From the NCBI GenBank assembly GCA_907164885.2, contig OU015490.1, positions 238,550,702-238,614,701 of the forward strand: a stretch of DNA of 64,000 nucleotides, written 5' to 3'. The notes under the pieces were generated by a model. That model ran no database searches, was not told the DNA's origin, and saw nothing but the letters and a program-made list of their open reading frames with translations. This DNA comes from Dolomedes plantarius. Its lineage: Eukaryota; Arthropoda; Arachnida; Araneae; Dolomedidae. Position numbers and translations under genes: made by a program. Shown here piece after piece: positions 10,324 through 64,000 of the stretch; within the stretch, counting starts at the first letter, position 1; every line of letters starts with the position of its first letter.

Positions 10324-12076
10324 TAGTAAGAATCATTGTATATAAATTTGTTAAACCATTTGGTAGGACTGGAAATTATGTATATCAGGCAATATTATCT
10401 ATATAACATAAAAAGGTTAGTATACAGAAGAGAAAAACTCAGATGATGAAAAAATTTTCTAGCCTTGTAACAACACTATTCGATTCCACTTAGTTCAGCA
10501 TTTCACTGTATATAAGTTATCAAAAGCAATTCAAAAAATTAAAAACAAAAAAATTAAATTTCATTTCTTGAAGAAAAAATAAGTACAGATTTAAGTCATT
10601 TTAGTCTATAAAAAAGACATCAGATCTCAGAATTAAAACACAAAATACAAAATCACAAAAAAATGACATTAAATAATCAATACAGACTAGACACCTGAGA
10701 ATTAGACAGTACTAAACAAAGCTAAATATCACATAGGAACATAAAAAGTTTAAAAGCAAAATAAATGCATAATACATTAAAAACTAAACTCGATGAAAGC
10801 AAATTTGCTTTAACATAAAAGGCAAAGAACTTGAAAAAATTTTAAAAACAATTTTTTAATATATCAATGATAGATTATATTAATTTAATCCCAATAAGAA
10901 TAACTCCATAAATTATTTTAAAATCCTATTAACAGGATATGAAGCTGTTAAACAATAACAAATAAAATTGGGACCCTATTTGTAAATAACAAATGTAATA
11001 AATGTAAACTAAAATACACATGCCTTTTTACATTATCTTTATGTAAAATTAAATTCAATTCAATTACATTTTACAATTTTAGCTTTTCTTATTTATATTA
11101 TAAATTTTTTTTACGGCTATTTTGATCTAATTAATTTTTCTTTGTATTTTATGATAAATCACAAACAGTTTAATGTAAAAAAAAAACTACTTTAAAAAAA
11201 TCATATGTATGTTTTAAAAATGGAACTAGGAAAATAATTGCTTCTAAGTAATAAATTTAGATTTTTCACAATTTAGAGATTTCAATAAAAAAACAGAGCA
11301 ACCAATGGTATAAAACCTAGTACTGTAACTCTTTTTTCAGGACCCTAATGTACTTGAAATTGTACATATATATATAAGGAAATAAGGACTTTAATAATGC
11401 CAAAAAATTGCATTATTGAAGTTTGATTGTACAATGTGGCATTATTTACTGAAAATTCATCTAATTTTGCGAGTTATAAAAAACAATCTCTTTTTAATGC
11501 ATTTGCTATAAAGATGCAATGAAATTTAATAAAATCTTTACACTGGTAGATTTTATATTTTTCCATTATTGACAATAATTTTGATTTTACAAGAATATCA
11601 CATTCACCAAAAAATAAAATCACAAGAATGTACAAAGCAATGTTACATGTTTATATGCCATTCTTGGCCAAATTTCAATAAAAAATTGAATACACACTTT
11701 TTAACATATCCTATGCTTAAAAAATTGAATGCACATCTTTTAACATATCCTATACTTAATATACAAGAAACCAAAAAAAGTTGCAGTGAACATGGAAAAA
11801 TATTCACTGGATAAGACCACATTACAAAAAAAAAGTTGAATATATACTTTGAATAACTCTCAAAGTGTCTTAAATCACAGCATATAACAGCAAATGTATT
11901 TGGCAATCTTTGCCTAAAATGCATATCTATAGAAAAGGTCAACAAAAGATAAGTCCTTAAACAATAACTCTAGAAATTCAGTCACAAAACTTATTTTTAA
12001 TATATTTGTAAAACTTTTAATTATAAAAATATTTTCCATGTTTATGAAAATGGGAAATAAATGTGATCATGAAACT

Positions 12077-12082
12077 TTTATT
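12077..12082 (-). promoter_or_regulatory. Candidate polyadenylation signal of the ABCB gene
   Basis: AATAAA on the minus strand, the first exact hexamer after the TAA at 12735. Such hexamers are common by chance in DNA this AT-rich. Confidence 0.4.
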
Positions 12083-12734
12083 AAATTATTTAATACTCAA
12101 ATTTTTTGCAAGTTTTCATGGGTCCTCAAATAAAAGGAGAAAGTTCACAACATGAATGTATTACAGTATGGCAACCATATGCAGAACTCAAAAGCAAGAA
12201 TCCTTTTGTACATTATTTTAAAAGCACTAAACATAACATGTTAAGCAACCTGCCTATCAATAAAAATATTTTGATTTCACTTTGTATTATCAAATATAAT
12301 TCACCAAGATCCCATGTAAATATGCATAAAAAATATTATATTGATTTTTTCATGTCCTATAAGAACAACTATGTATTATCACAATCATCTAAATATTTGA
12401 GATAAAATAATCTAAGCAAAACACTTTGATTCCCAGACAAAAATTAAAATTTGCAAATGTAACAGAAGCATGGTAACAACATAATAAAATCAACAGGCGA
12501 GTTGTAGTGACATACAAAATAAAAACAGGAAAGAATATCTAGGAAATACTAGACAAAAAATAATTTTTGGCTTCATGAAATTTCAATCTCAGGGGTACAA
12601 GATTATAAATATGTATTTACAAACAAAGACATAAATGAGTAAAATAATGTAGACACTATGATTAAGTATTAACAACTGATGATGTTTATACACTATGATA
12701 CAAAATTAAGTACACTTGGTTACCGTGTACTTCA

Positions 12735-55275
<42,541 letters not shown>

Positions 55276-55285
55276 TTTACGGTCT

Positions 55286-56386
55286 AAAAATAAATAGTTG
55301 ATATCAGACAAAATACAAATTATATTCAATGAAAACACAAAACTGATGGTTAAATAAATGGACATAGTAACAAGTGCTCATTTTAATTTTAATGAGGAGG
55401 ACAAAACATATTACGGGGGGGGGGGGGGGAGTTTACAAAGCAACATTAAAAAAGCAAGAAACAAAGCTTAGTTCAAAATTGTAAATGGTCTCTTTTGAAA
55501 TAATATAAATGAACATTTCAATTGGTTAAAAGCTGAAATTTACTTGCCTGCACATAGCAAACCTTTGTATTAAAGAGTCGCTGACGATAAGTTTTCCAAA
55601 TATCGGGATGATAGAGATACATTGTTAGATTGTGAGAAACTAATTATTTTCTTTACTTATGCTCAAATTCGTATGATCAACTATAAGTGTTTACCGAATG
55701 TATGATTATATCATTATCTCTCTATTTTCTAATTATTTTCAAATTTTGAATTGGCGTATTTTGTAACATATAATTACAATCAAAAAAGCATAAGTGTCTT
55801 ATGTTTGAGACGATCATGCGTTTCAACACGACAGAGGTAATACAGGTCATGAGCACGTATATTTTTAGATGTAAGTCACGGTGCTCATAAAAAAAAATTT
55901 TGATAATTCATAGGATAAAAAAATCAGTAAGCAATTAAATATAAAACAACAATATATTCACAAAAATTAAGCGCTAAATAAGTCGAGGTATTTTTAAAAC
56001 ACCGGCAAATTTAAAACTAGTAAATGCGAAACTAACGTAACTGTTGCCATTTATATAAAACTAAATTTATAATGCACATTAAAACCATAGATATTAGAAA
56101 ATGATGCCTCAAAAGTTAAACTTTAAGAACTGAGAGAAAACGTGTTTTATGACACAAATTTGTAATCGATAACATAGGTAGATATGAACAATGACAATGT
56201 CATCATTCTTCATTAGGTCAGCTCCAACTGGCGTCTACTACCTCTAAACATTCTTAAGTGCAAATTTCAATGCAAAATACTGCATTTCTTTGGCTTTAAT
56301 ATATGATTATGAAAAATAAATTAATAATAAAAGCTTCCCTTCTTTGATAACAAGATCCTTTGACAAAATTCTTCGATACCAGGAGT
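55286..56386. other. Upstream region of the ABCB coding sequence
   Basis: First intron or promoter-proximal DNA; includes a 15-nt G run at 55414-55428. A non-coding first exon must lie in this or more distal DNA, but no TATA or initiator could be assigned. Confidence 0.4.
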
Positions 56387-56576
56387 AAGGGCCTGTTCAC
56401 ATAGGAGTCCTTTGCGTTGCGTTAAGGAAAAGATGACGTTAAGACGAAAATAAACCAATCAGAGGCGTTAAAAATTTCATTGCTAATCGTTTAGAAGCCT
56501 ATGATTGGTTTATTTTCGTCTCAACGTCATCTTTTCCTTAACGCAACGCAATGGACTCCTATGTGAACAGGCCCTT
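56387..56576. mobile_element. 190-bp inverted-repeat MITE about 1.1 kb upstream of the ABCB start codon
   Basis: Arms of about 73 bp with two mismatches: AAGGGCCTGTTCACATAGGA ... AAAATAAACCAATCA and inverse. Each arm contains a CCAAT box. No clear target duplication. Confidence 0.85.
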
Positions 56577-57047
56577 CTTCGCGTGACTTCCGGATCGAAG
56601 AGTGACCGTTACTCGCATTGAAATATTGAAAACCACATCACTTTGAAAACCAACTTCATTCACGTGAATGGCATTTGTGTACAGTTTTTTAACCCTGATA
56701 TCTTAATAAAGAAACTATTAAAACAACAATACTGCTCGAGTCTATTACATTTTTTATGCTGATGGAATTCGTTCACGTCATCATCCATCGGACAATTAAA
56801 ATAAACTAAGCCCCATAACTAAACTTTAGTGGATAAGAAATATCGAAAATGAAAAAAATAAAAAAAAAGTATTTGACATAAATTATTGGGTCGGATCACA
56901 AACTAAAGTACAGGGTTAGCACAAACGAATGACTGGGTTTTAAATGTTTATATTTTTCAAACTATTACAAATATTACAATAAGGGATACACGAAATTAAA
57001 GAAAAAATATTTCAGGTATTCTCTTCCAACGAAACTACCTCGGGTTA

Positions 57048-57218
57048 TTAACGTAGGATTACTTATCGTTGCTTACCTTTTTTTTAACGCTGTCTGATAC
57101 TTTTCTGTTTAATTGTTTACTGTTACTGGATTTGGTGCGCTGCCAAAATTGTAACTCGCGACGTCGGACAATTTTTTCCTCCACAGAATCGTTATTGAGG
57201 AACGTAATCCTACGTTAA
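57048..57218. mobile_element. TTAA-flanked MITE, TAACGTAGGATTAC family, copy 2
   Basis: TTAACGTAGGATTAC and inverse with TTAA at each end (57048-57051, 57215-57218), nested in the mariner-like element. It is 116 bp shorter than copy 1 and shares internal CTGTTTAATTGTTTACTG with it in inverted orientation. Confidence 0.85.
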
Positions 57219-57301
57219 AATATACAAAGTTTTATTTTCAGCCACTAATGTTTGAAGAGGGATCCTTTTGTTACACGATATACATCTAATCTGTAATCAA
57301 G

Positions 57302-57628
57302 TTAGTTCAACCCATTTGGTAGTATCACACTGTCAATGGTTCTTAATGCTGCACAAATGCGTTCTTTAAGTTCTTGCAGTGTTTTCGGCATCGGTGGTGC
57401 ATAAACAGGGTCGTTGACGTAAACCCATAAAAGAAATCGCATGACGTAAGGTCCGGGGATATTGGCGGCTGATCGAAATTGCCCATACCACTGCAGAATG
57501 TTGTGACTTGGTGCTTCCTTGCTGTAGCGATTTCTAAATGCACGCTGCATAGAAACAACTGAAAAAACCGTTGAATAGTCTAATACACAAAAACTCTTCT
57601 CTGTCATTGCGCCATTTTTGGATTTCAA
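57302..57628 (-). pseudogene. Deleted mariner-like transposase, N- and C-terminal parts fused
   Basis: One frame begins MTEKSFCVLDYSTVFSVVSM with RAFRNRYSKEAPSHNILQWY (helix-turn-helix part). About 50 codons on, PPISPDLTSCDFFYGF in the +1 frame matches the SPDL-CDFFLWG motif near the end of IS630/mariner transposases, followed by KTLQELKERICAAL. The catalytic core is missing, so it cannot transpose itself. Confidence 0.8.
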
Positions 57629-57787
57629 TTACAGCGTTCTATGGATGTGCTGCTATCTATTGATCGACGGTGGAAAAAAAAACTTGGTATATTTTTCTTT
57701 AATTTCGTGTATCACTTTATGTAATATGTGTAATAGTTTCGAAGACATATTTTTTTTAAATCCGATCATTAATTTGTGCCAACCCTG

Positions 57788-60700
57788 TATAATGCCTCCT
57801 TTTGTTATTGAAATTTAAATCATCAGAAGTGAAGCAATGCCAATTAGATTTTGCATTAAATTTTAAATGCTCATAAAAATCATAAACGACATCCTTTTCA
57901 CATTGAAGGCAGTTGTTGACAACACACTTAAAAAGTAATAATAATAATAGAGACTATAATAATAATGATCAAATCTCTGACTAAATATTTCGAGGGCCTG
58001 AATATTTTTTTACTCAAAAAACGAATGTAGGAACTGATTTCAACTGTTAATGAGCGAGTAACGAACGAAATATATTTTTGAAAATTTTATTCAAGTGTAA
58101 TAATAAGTTTAGAATTTCATATCTCATGTTTTTTTCCCAAATAAAGCTTGAAAGTATGAGAAAAATTAGTTCCATAACTGGTATTAAATTAAAAAATAAA
58201 TCAATATGCATAAATCGATCACGATTTATATCTAAAACTAATAGCGGGAATAAATTATTTTAAAGCATATTTTCATTCTTTAAGAAAAAGATAACACTTT
58301 CTTGAACTATTTTTTTAAATTAATTTCCAGGGTATGAAAAAAAAAATACATCAGTGATGACCCATCTGTTACACTTTTCACAGTTGTCACAAAATTAGAG
58401 TAACAAGAGTAATTCTGTTCCTTTTAAGAACCTGTCCCGTAGCTTTAGAATTTATTTATGTTATCTCATAGAACGGAAGTCAGGGGGGTGCCGCACCTTA
58501 AATTTGCTGTGCATGATCAAAATTAATTCACCAGTTTCATTTCATCAAGCAAGAAAAAAAATGCTTTATAAAACACCTGCGAGTCAATATATCTGGGAGT
58601 AATCACCCAAGACAAATAGTTATTAGTGTATTATAACAGAAATGCATGAACTCTTCATATGAACACTTAAAATGGCATATTTATGTATTTCCCTCCTGCG
58701 ATATGGTGTTTTGTGAGACCAGTAGTTTTTGGTAGGATAAACATCCGGCTTTATGAGGAAAAGGACAATTTCCTTTAGTAAAATCGGTGCGAAAGCTTTG
58801 TGATGCTTAATAAAAGATTGTATATAAATCTAAATAATCACAATCACCGTGAATAAATCGTCTTTCCCTGTGAATAAGAACTATAGTTCTTTATTCAATA
58901 CTTAATTACTGTAAGAACACTGTTTATCATACCGTTTCTAGTAGTTCCGATATTTTCACACTTAAAGGACTATTATGCATAAAGGAATTAAATTTTGGGA
59001 ACACTCTGTTTTCAGCTATTAGTTTTCACTTGTTTTTATATAAACCGCCTTATTAAAAAATAAATAAATGTATGTTTGGGCATTTAATTTTCTGGAGGTG
59101 GGAGGCAATGTGTAATGGCAGACGGTATTTTTTTTTCTGGGATATTGGACATTGTTAGGCTAGGTATTTGACAAACTGATGTTAATGTCCTGTTACGCTT
59201 TCGATCTTCACGCAATTCATCTCTTGGAGAGTATGGAGTATAAAGAAAACACAGTTACATTTCTCATAAAACTAACTTTGATCCGTTAAGCAGCGAGCTG
59301 TTGAATTTGAAATTCTGCGCATTTCAGTTACTACTATAAAAAGAAAACTAGTTATATCGAAGCGCCATTATACCCGACACTACAATATTTATTTAGAAGA
59401 GATATACACTTAACTAAAAATTCGAAGTCATTAACAGCTTCATGCTGCTTTATTGTTAATTGCATGGAAAATTAGTGACAGTCCATAACATTCCAAGAGA
59501 CCCCATAAAAGGTATTGGCGTATTTAACAAGTTGTGCCTTAGAGGCAAGCCCCTTTTCGATATGCTGCAAATTCTGTTTTGGGATTTAACATCAATTAAC
59601 CCCAATAATATGAAAACAGCACTTTTCAGATTCTGAGATTGACATGAAGGCCAAAAACCATTCTTAACGTTTATTACTTAGATATACATTCACGCACACG
59701 TAAATTTCATACATCTTGAAACGCAATGCATAAAAGTAAACACGTAGTTTCAAAACATTTCATTGTTTCAACAAATCTCAGGCACACGTGCTGAAACTAA
59801 CTTTAGTAAAAGTTTAAAATACTCTCTCCCGGATGTCTTTTTTTTTCTTTTCCCTCCTAACTGGAAGAGTTTTTAGATAGTTCAGTAAAGCGTATCGAAA
59901 ACGTTCTTAAGGTCACTCGACGTTCTGGCTGCCATTGTTTTTATAAGGTCATGGTCCCTTAGTTTTAGAATCTCCTACTCTTCCGAGTATTGTCCATTTG
60001 GAGGAGATCTTTGACATTATCGCAAAAATACAAGCCATTAACTGCTTTGCGCGATGTGTAGATTGCTAATTTCGTGGAAAATTAGTGGAATAATGTGGTT
60101 TGTTCTAATGGTATTGTTGACGTAAAGTTTCCTAATGTTACGGAAAATTAAAGTCAAATGTAGCATAAGTAATTTTGTCAATTTTTTTTATGTGAGTTAT
60201 AGTTCAGAGAATAAATTATGTTGTTTGTTGCCAATTTATGAGGCAGTCGTAAGCTCTTTGTATTGATATCATTGCATAGTTCCATGCAATACGATTCAGA
60301 GAAAACAGCAGATCACTGCAAATGGGACATTTTGTCTCTGAAGGCCAATCGAAGTGCTGGACGTGGACAAAAATAGAGGGACCGGATGCACTGTCTTTTG
60401 GACTAATTTATTTTATTTTCTTATTCTTATTGGATTAGGTGGAAGATTTGTTTAAACACTCTAACTGAAACATTTTCGTCTTTTTCTCTAACACCCTGTG
60501 CCTGTTCAGAAGTATTTTTGGTGTAGTCGATTTAAAAGATTGATCTCTGCACAAACAATGATTACTAACGATGGTCCCATCGCGGAAGGAGGATTTGCAG
60601 TGTATTCAGGTGGTTGTGTGAAAACTATGGGATGCGAGATAGGTAAAGCTTAAATTTTCCCATCACCTGGGACCACTAAGCAATAAGTTACATCAAAAAG

Positions 60701-61063
60701 TGCCGCATAAGAAAACTCAATGGGTCCATTGCTGTTAAATTAAATTTGATGTATAGGGATTTATTATTAGCCATCAAGTAAGATAACTAGTTAAACATAT
60801 GCTCTAAGCACTTTTCATTGTTCCAGATAATCTAAGAACTACGTACTTTAACTGGGTTCTATTCTCTAAGTCATTTGTTGAATATCTTCTAAGATCCCCA
60901 TGCAATAGCAAATACTTTACTTTGCAAAATGTTACTATCGACTGCCATTTGAGACTTTGCAGTACTTCGGTTTATACGGCTTAGTGACATTTTACTGCAA
61001 AATCTCGAACCAAATATGTTGAAAAGCACGGAATTCTCTAAACAAGAGATGATCCTCTTTTCC
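57788..61063. other. 3.3 kb without a recognisable gene
   Basis: Moderately AT-rich DNA with no long frame bounded by splice sites, no terminal repeats and no RNA gene that I can support. A 5' exon or distal promoter of the ABCB gene could hide here. Confidence 0.5.
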
Positions 61064-61235
61064 TTAACCCTTCAGCGGGCGCGCCAATTTTTGCAACACC
61101 AGCGGGCGCGCGTGGCACATGCAACGTTTCTTTCAACCTTTATTATTCCTTTTGTAATAAACTTTTATTTTTCAAATTGAAACTATTAATTCTGCACTTT
61201 ATGTCAAGATATAAAATGTTGATAATATTGAGATA

Positions 61236-62460
61236 TACACTGAAGTGCCACTGAATTAGGGATAGCAAAGCCTATGCAAATTCTGTAGCGCTGCGCATGA
61301 TGTATGCGCAAGTGAGGGCGCTGTGGTAACTGCATATATAGCGCGTACTGTGGTTGCTCTGAATTAGTTGCTGGAATTTCCAGTATGGGTAAACTGCCTG
61401 ATTTAGACGCCTTCGACCGCGGACAAATCGTAGGTGCGCGACGCATGGGCCATTCAATTTCCGAAATCGTCAGACAGCTAGGATTTTCAAGGTCGACAGT
61501 GTCAAGAGTATACCAAGAATATATGGATGATGGAAAAAAAAACTAGCGATCGGGCAAACTGCAAAGGACAATTAGACTTGACAGTGCGTGGTGAGAGACG
61601 GCTCAGGCGTATTGTACGTAGCCAGCGTAGCCAAACATTAGCTCAAATTACCACCCAGTTTAATGACGGTGCCAGTCGTACAGTCAGTAAACGGACTGTG
61701 CAACGCTCGCTTCACCGTATGGGTTTCGGGAGCCGTCGACCTACGAGAGTACCATTGCTCTATACTCGCCATCGGGCTGCACGTCTTGCCTGGGCAAGAG
61801 AGCACAGAGACTCGAGTGTAGAGGACTGGAAACGAGTAGCATGGAGTGATGAGTCTCGTTTCCGACTACTAAACGCCGACGGGAGGCTGAGAATATGGCG
61901 TCAGACCCATGAAGCCATGGATCCTGCATGCCTGGCTGGAACTGTACAAGGGCATGGTGGCTCAATCATGGTCTGGGGTGTTTTTTCGTGGCACAGTTTG
62001 GGATCTTTGGTGCGTGTACCAACCTCCCTCAATGCAATTCGGTACGTAGAGTTGCTGGGTGATCACCTCCATCTGTTTATGCTGTTCTGTTATCCGCACG
62101 GTAATGGAGTTTTCCAGCAAGACACCTGTACCTTTCACAAGTCCCGGTTGGCTACTGGATGTTTGGATGAGCATTCCTCTGACTTCTCTGTCATGAATTG
62201 GCCACCTGGAAGCCCAGACTTAAATCCTATTGAGCATCTTTGGGATGTTTTGGAACAAGCCGTGAAAGGCCATCCCACAGCACCAAAGAACCTTACTGAA
62301 TTATGGACAGCTTTAGCCAATATTTCGTAAGCCATTCCCGTGGAACGTTTCCAGAAACTTGTTGAATGTATGCCTCGTCGTGTGGCAGCCGTTATCAAGG
62401 CCAGAGGAGTCCCAACTCGTTACTAGGTGGGTATCCCTAATTCAGTGGCACTTCAGTGTA
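61236..62460 (+). mobile_element. Tc1-type transposon, 1.2 kb, inactive
   Basis: TACACTGAAGTGCCACTGAA and inverse, TA duplicated. The TIRs are about 28 bp and nearly identical. Carries a transposase with one frameshift and one early stop. Confidence 0.95.
61385..62425 (+). pseudogene. Tc1-like transposase, DD36E by count, lightly damaged
   Basis: Begins MGKLPDLDAFDRGQIVGARR with the paired helix-turn-helix (SEIVRQLGFSRSTVSRVY). An A-run at about 61531-61540 appears one base too long and shifts frame. The large frame then has VAWSDESRF, VFQQDTCTFHKS and SPDLNPIEHLWDVLE, 36 residues between the second Asp and Glu. TAA at 62328-62330 replaces what family members have as a sense codon; the sequence continues open through AIPVERFQKLVECMPRRVA to RGVPTRY and TAG. 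The usual DNC motif is DTC here. Confidence 0.93.
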
Positions 62461-62881
62461 TTTATAATTAAAGGCCAAAAAATGCAGATACATTCGCCTC
62501 ATTTCAAAATTATCCGGTTTATTGAATCTAAGGACAACTTGCGAATGGATTCCTATTATGTATAAAAACCTAAAAAACGATGAGATTGTCCATCTTCGTG
62601 ATATGAGGAATATCGTGTAATAGCTGCATATTGGATTGACTATATCAACTCCTGCTTTTCTCGTATTGTAATCCAGTATAATCGCTGGTTTACCACGGTT
62701 AATTCATGACTAACAATGAATGGAAAGGAATACAAGGGTCAGAAAATCAGACCTGCATTAGAAAGGGTGTAGCGATAAATAGAAACTGTTTAGAACATTC
62801 AAACCTTACTTGTAAAAACAAACCATTCAAAATTACGAAAATGTTGCACTTTGTTCATGGGCGCGCCCGTTAAAGGGTCAA

Positions 62882-64000
62882 ATTCGTCACAGAAAATTCA
62901 GAAATTGTTACCATCCAATGAGATTGAGGCAAATCTAGTACTTAAAGCACCAGCATTCATAAGAAATTATTTACAATGGAGTGGAAGTAATTTTGAGCTC
63001 TGTGTAGTAATTTTAGCAGGGGGCAGTATACGAGTATATCACTCCACTCGAGGTAAAGTGTACGATAGCGACGAAGTGAGGTAATCGCATGTTTTGAAAT
63101 ATTTTCCTCACACATTCTACTTTTGTCTAGTCTCATTGACAGAGGATGTCTTTCTGCACATGCATTTTTTGGGTCATATTTCCATTTATTTGTTTATTTT
63201 TCAACAGTGCTATATATATTCATAATATATTTGTTATATGCATCCCAATGGTCCTTTTCCGTACTCTTTACTGCAACAACCCCCTAGTACAACTGGGAAT
63301 TGAAATCGTATCTCCTAACCTCGATGTATCATCTCAGCTACTATGGGAAAGGGAGAACGCTTTACATAATATGCATATACTGAGAAAATCGCTGATATCC
63401 TACCACACGTACAATCCTCGCAGCTGCTGAAGTCACCATACTCGTAACTACCTGTATTAGTATGCAAATCACTCGACCGTAAGAAGACTCGTGAGTCTCA
63501 GGAGAAAATAAAACGTGCTTATCAAAATCTGTCTCCGAATAAACTCGAAAGGAAAATGCTGACCATAATTGCAGTTTTACAGAAGTATGAAATATTAACA
63601 AACATTACACAGCTGAATCTGATTCACATATTTTTTCCCTCATGCTCGATTCTGTGGAAACTATGGCGGAAAGTTCTATTCATTGACGGAAAGAAAAGAA
63701 AATTCTGTAAATAAATAACAACCGGCTGTTAATCATCCAATGATTACATTTGTTACTCTTTTCCGAGTAATTCTACTACCGTTATGATCACGAGCATGAG
63801 TCAAAACTGTCAGAAATTTCATTAAAGCAAGAAAAGCAAGTAGGATTACAAAGGATATATACGCTATCTCCAAGGACATCAAATTACCTTTTTCTATCTC
63901 TAGCGGCAAGGACAGTACTCTCTGACCTCAGACATAACTGAAAATATATCCCGGAAATATTTTGCGGTTAGTACCGCAAGAATTAGTACAGAAACAAATG
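62882..64000. other. Right end of window, no recognisable gene
   Basis: Moderate GC relative to the rest. No splice-bounded frame, repeat terminus or RNA gene stands out. Confidence 0.45.

Larger units (their letters stand above)
8951..12734 (-). other. 3' flank / presumed 3' UTR of the ABCB gene
   Basis: AT-rich DNA without a credible gene. The first AATAAA on the minus strand after the stop is at 12082-12077, about 650 nt downstream; another lies at 8980-8975 next to the left edge. Apart from the pogo-like MITE at 10135-10323 it lacks the repeat load seen in the introns, which would fit a long 3' UTR. Where cleavage happens cannot be decided from sequence. Confidence 0.45.
56911..57787 (-). 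mobile_element. Mariner-like element, internally deleted
   Basis: TIRs CAGGGTTAGCACAAACGAATGA / CAGGGTTGGCACAAATTAATGA with TA at both sides. Contains a truncated transposase on the minus strand and a nested TTAA MITE. Confidence 0.85.
61064..62881. mobile_element. piggyBac-like element with GGGCGCGCC ends, split by a Tc1
   Basis: TTAACCCTTCAGCGGGCGCG left and, inverted, TTGACCCTTTAACGGGCGCG right. TTAA on the left, TCAA on the right. Without the Tc1 it is about 590 bp. An extra GCGGGCGCGCG copy is found 25 bp inside the left end. Confidence 0.7.

Noticed and set aside
55276..55365. Upstream extension of the ABCB start (MSIYLTISF...)
   Set aside because: It passes through a pyrimidine tract and a TTTTAG acceptor directly before ACCGTAAA-ATG; it resembles a signal peptide only because it is intron.
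61741..62398. Minus-strand open frames
   Set aside because: Antisense shadows of the second Tc1 transposase.

Overview
This is eukaryotic, AT-rich genomic DNA from an arthropod, most likely a chelicerate such as a spider. That placement is inference: it rests on the intron-rich, ancestral-looking gene structure, the low GC, and a mix of Tc1, hAT, pogo, piggyBac-like, Helitron and tRNA-derived SINE elements. No bacterial, phage or viral genes and no CRISPR array were seen.

The window is dominated by one large minus-strand gene, a full-length ABC transporter of subfamily B (P-glycoprotein / multidrug resistance type). I placed 27 coding exons between 55275 (ATG) and 12735 (TAA) using GT-AG sites. 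Their lengths sum to 4185 nt, which is 1394 residues plus stop, with every exon phase consistent and no internal stop. The order is: acidic cytosolic N-terminus (about 148 residues), TMD1, NBD1, charged linker, TMD2, NBD2. Both NBDs keep the A-loop Tyr, Walker A, Q-loop, LSGGQ, Walker B with catalytic Glu, and H-loop. At least one 5' non-coding exon must lie upstream of 55285. The 3' UTR runs leftward from 12734.

Left of it, on the plus strand and convergent with it, are the last two coding exons of another gene (5513-5669 and 6587-6777). They encode a secreted or membrane-anchored, possibly DOMON-like protein whose earlier exons are not visible here. An orphan lysine-rich candidate exon follows at 7224-7385.

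The rest is largely mobile DNA. 1438-4122 is a hAT element with a perfect 8-bp target duplication that was invaded by Helitrons. 4905-5465 is a palindrome-bearing MITE. 7476-7857 is a hAT MITE next to a LINE RNase H remnant. The ABC transporter introns hold five copies of one non-autonomous Helitron family, a second Helitron type, five copies of a pogo-like MITE, Tigger-like elements, nested hAT elements (including a BED-finger ORF), a Tc1 with a broken transposase, TTAA-flanked piggyBac-like MITEs, several tRNA-derived SINEs, a solo LTR, a minisatellite and other tandem repeats, and an intronic hairpin that pairs better in the sense orientation. Upstream of the gene (56387-62881) are a long inverted-repeat MITE, an internally deleted mariner-like element containing a TTAA MITE, and a piggyBac-like element that contains a second Tc1 (DD36E by my count). 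The stretches 57788-61063 and 62882-64000 show no recognisable gene.

I found no convincing undescribed system. The best leads are the sense-biased intronic hairpin, the stack of nested hAT insertions reusing one target site, the paralogous empty site that dates a MITE insertion, and the BED-finger hAT with clustered ACATCGAT motifs.
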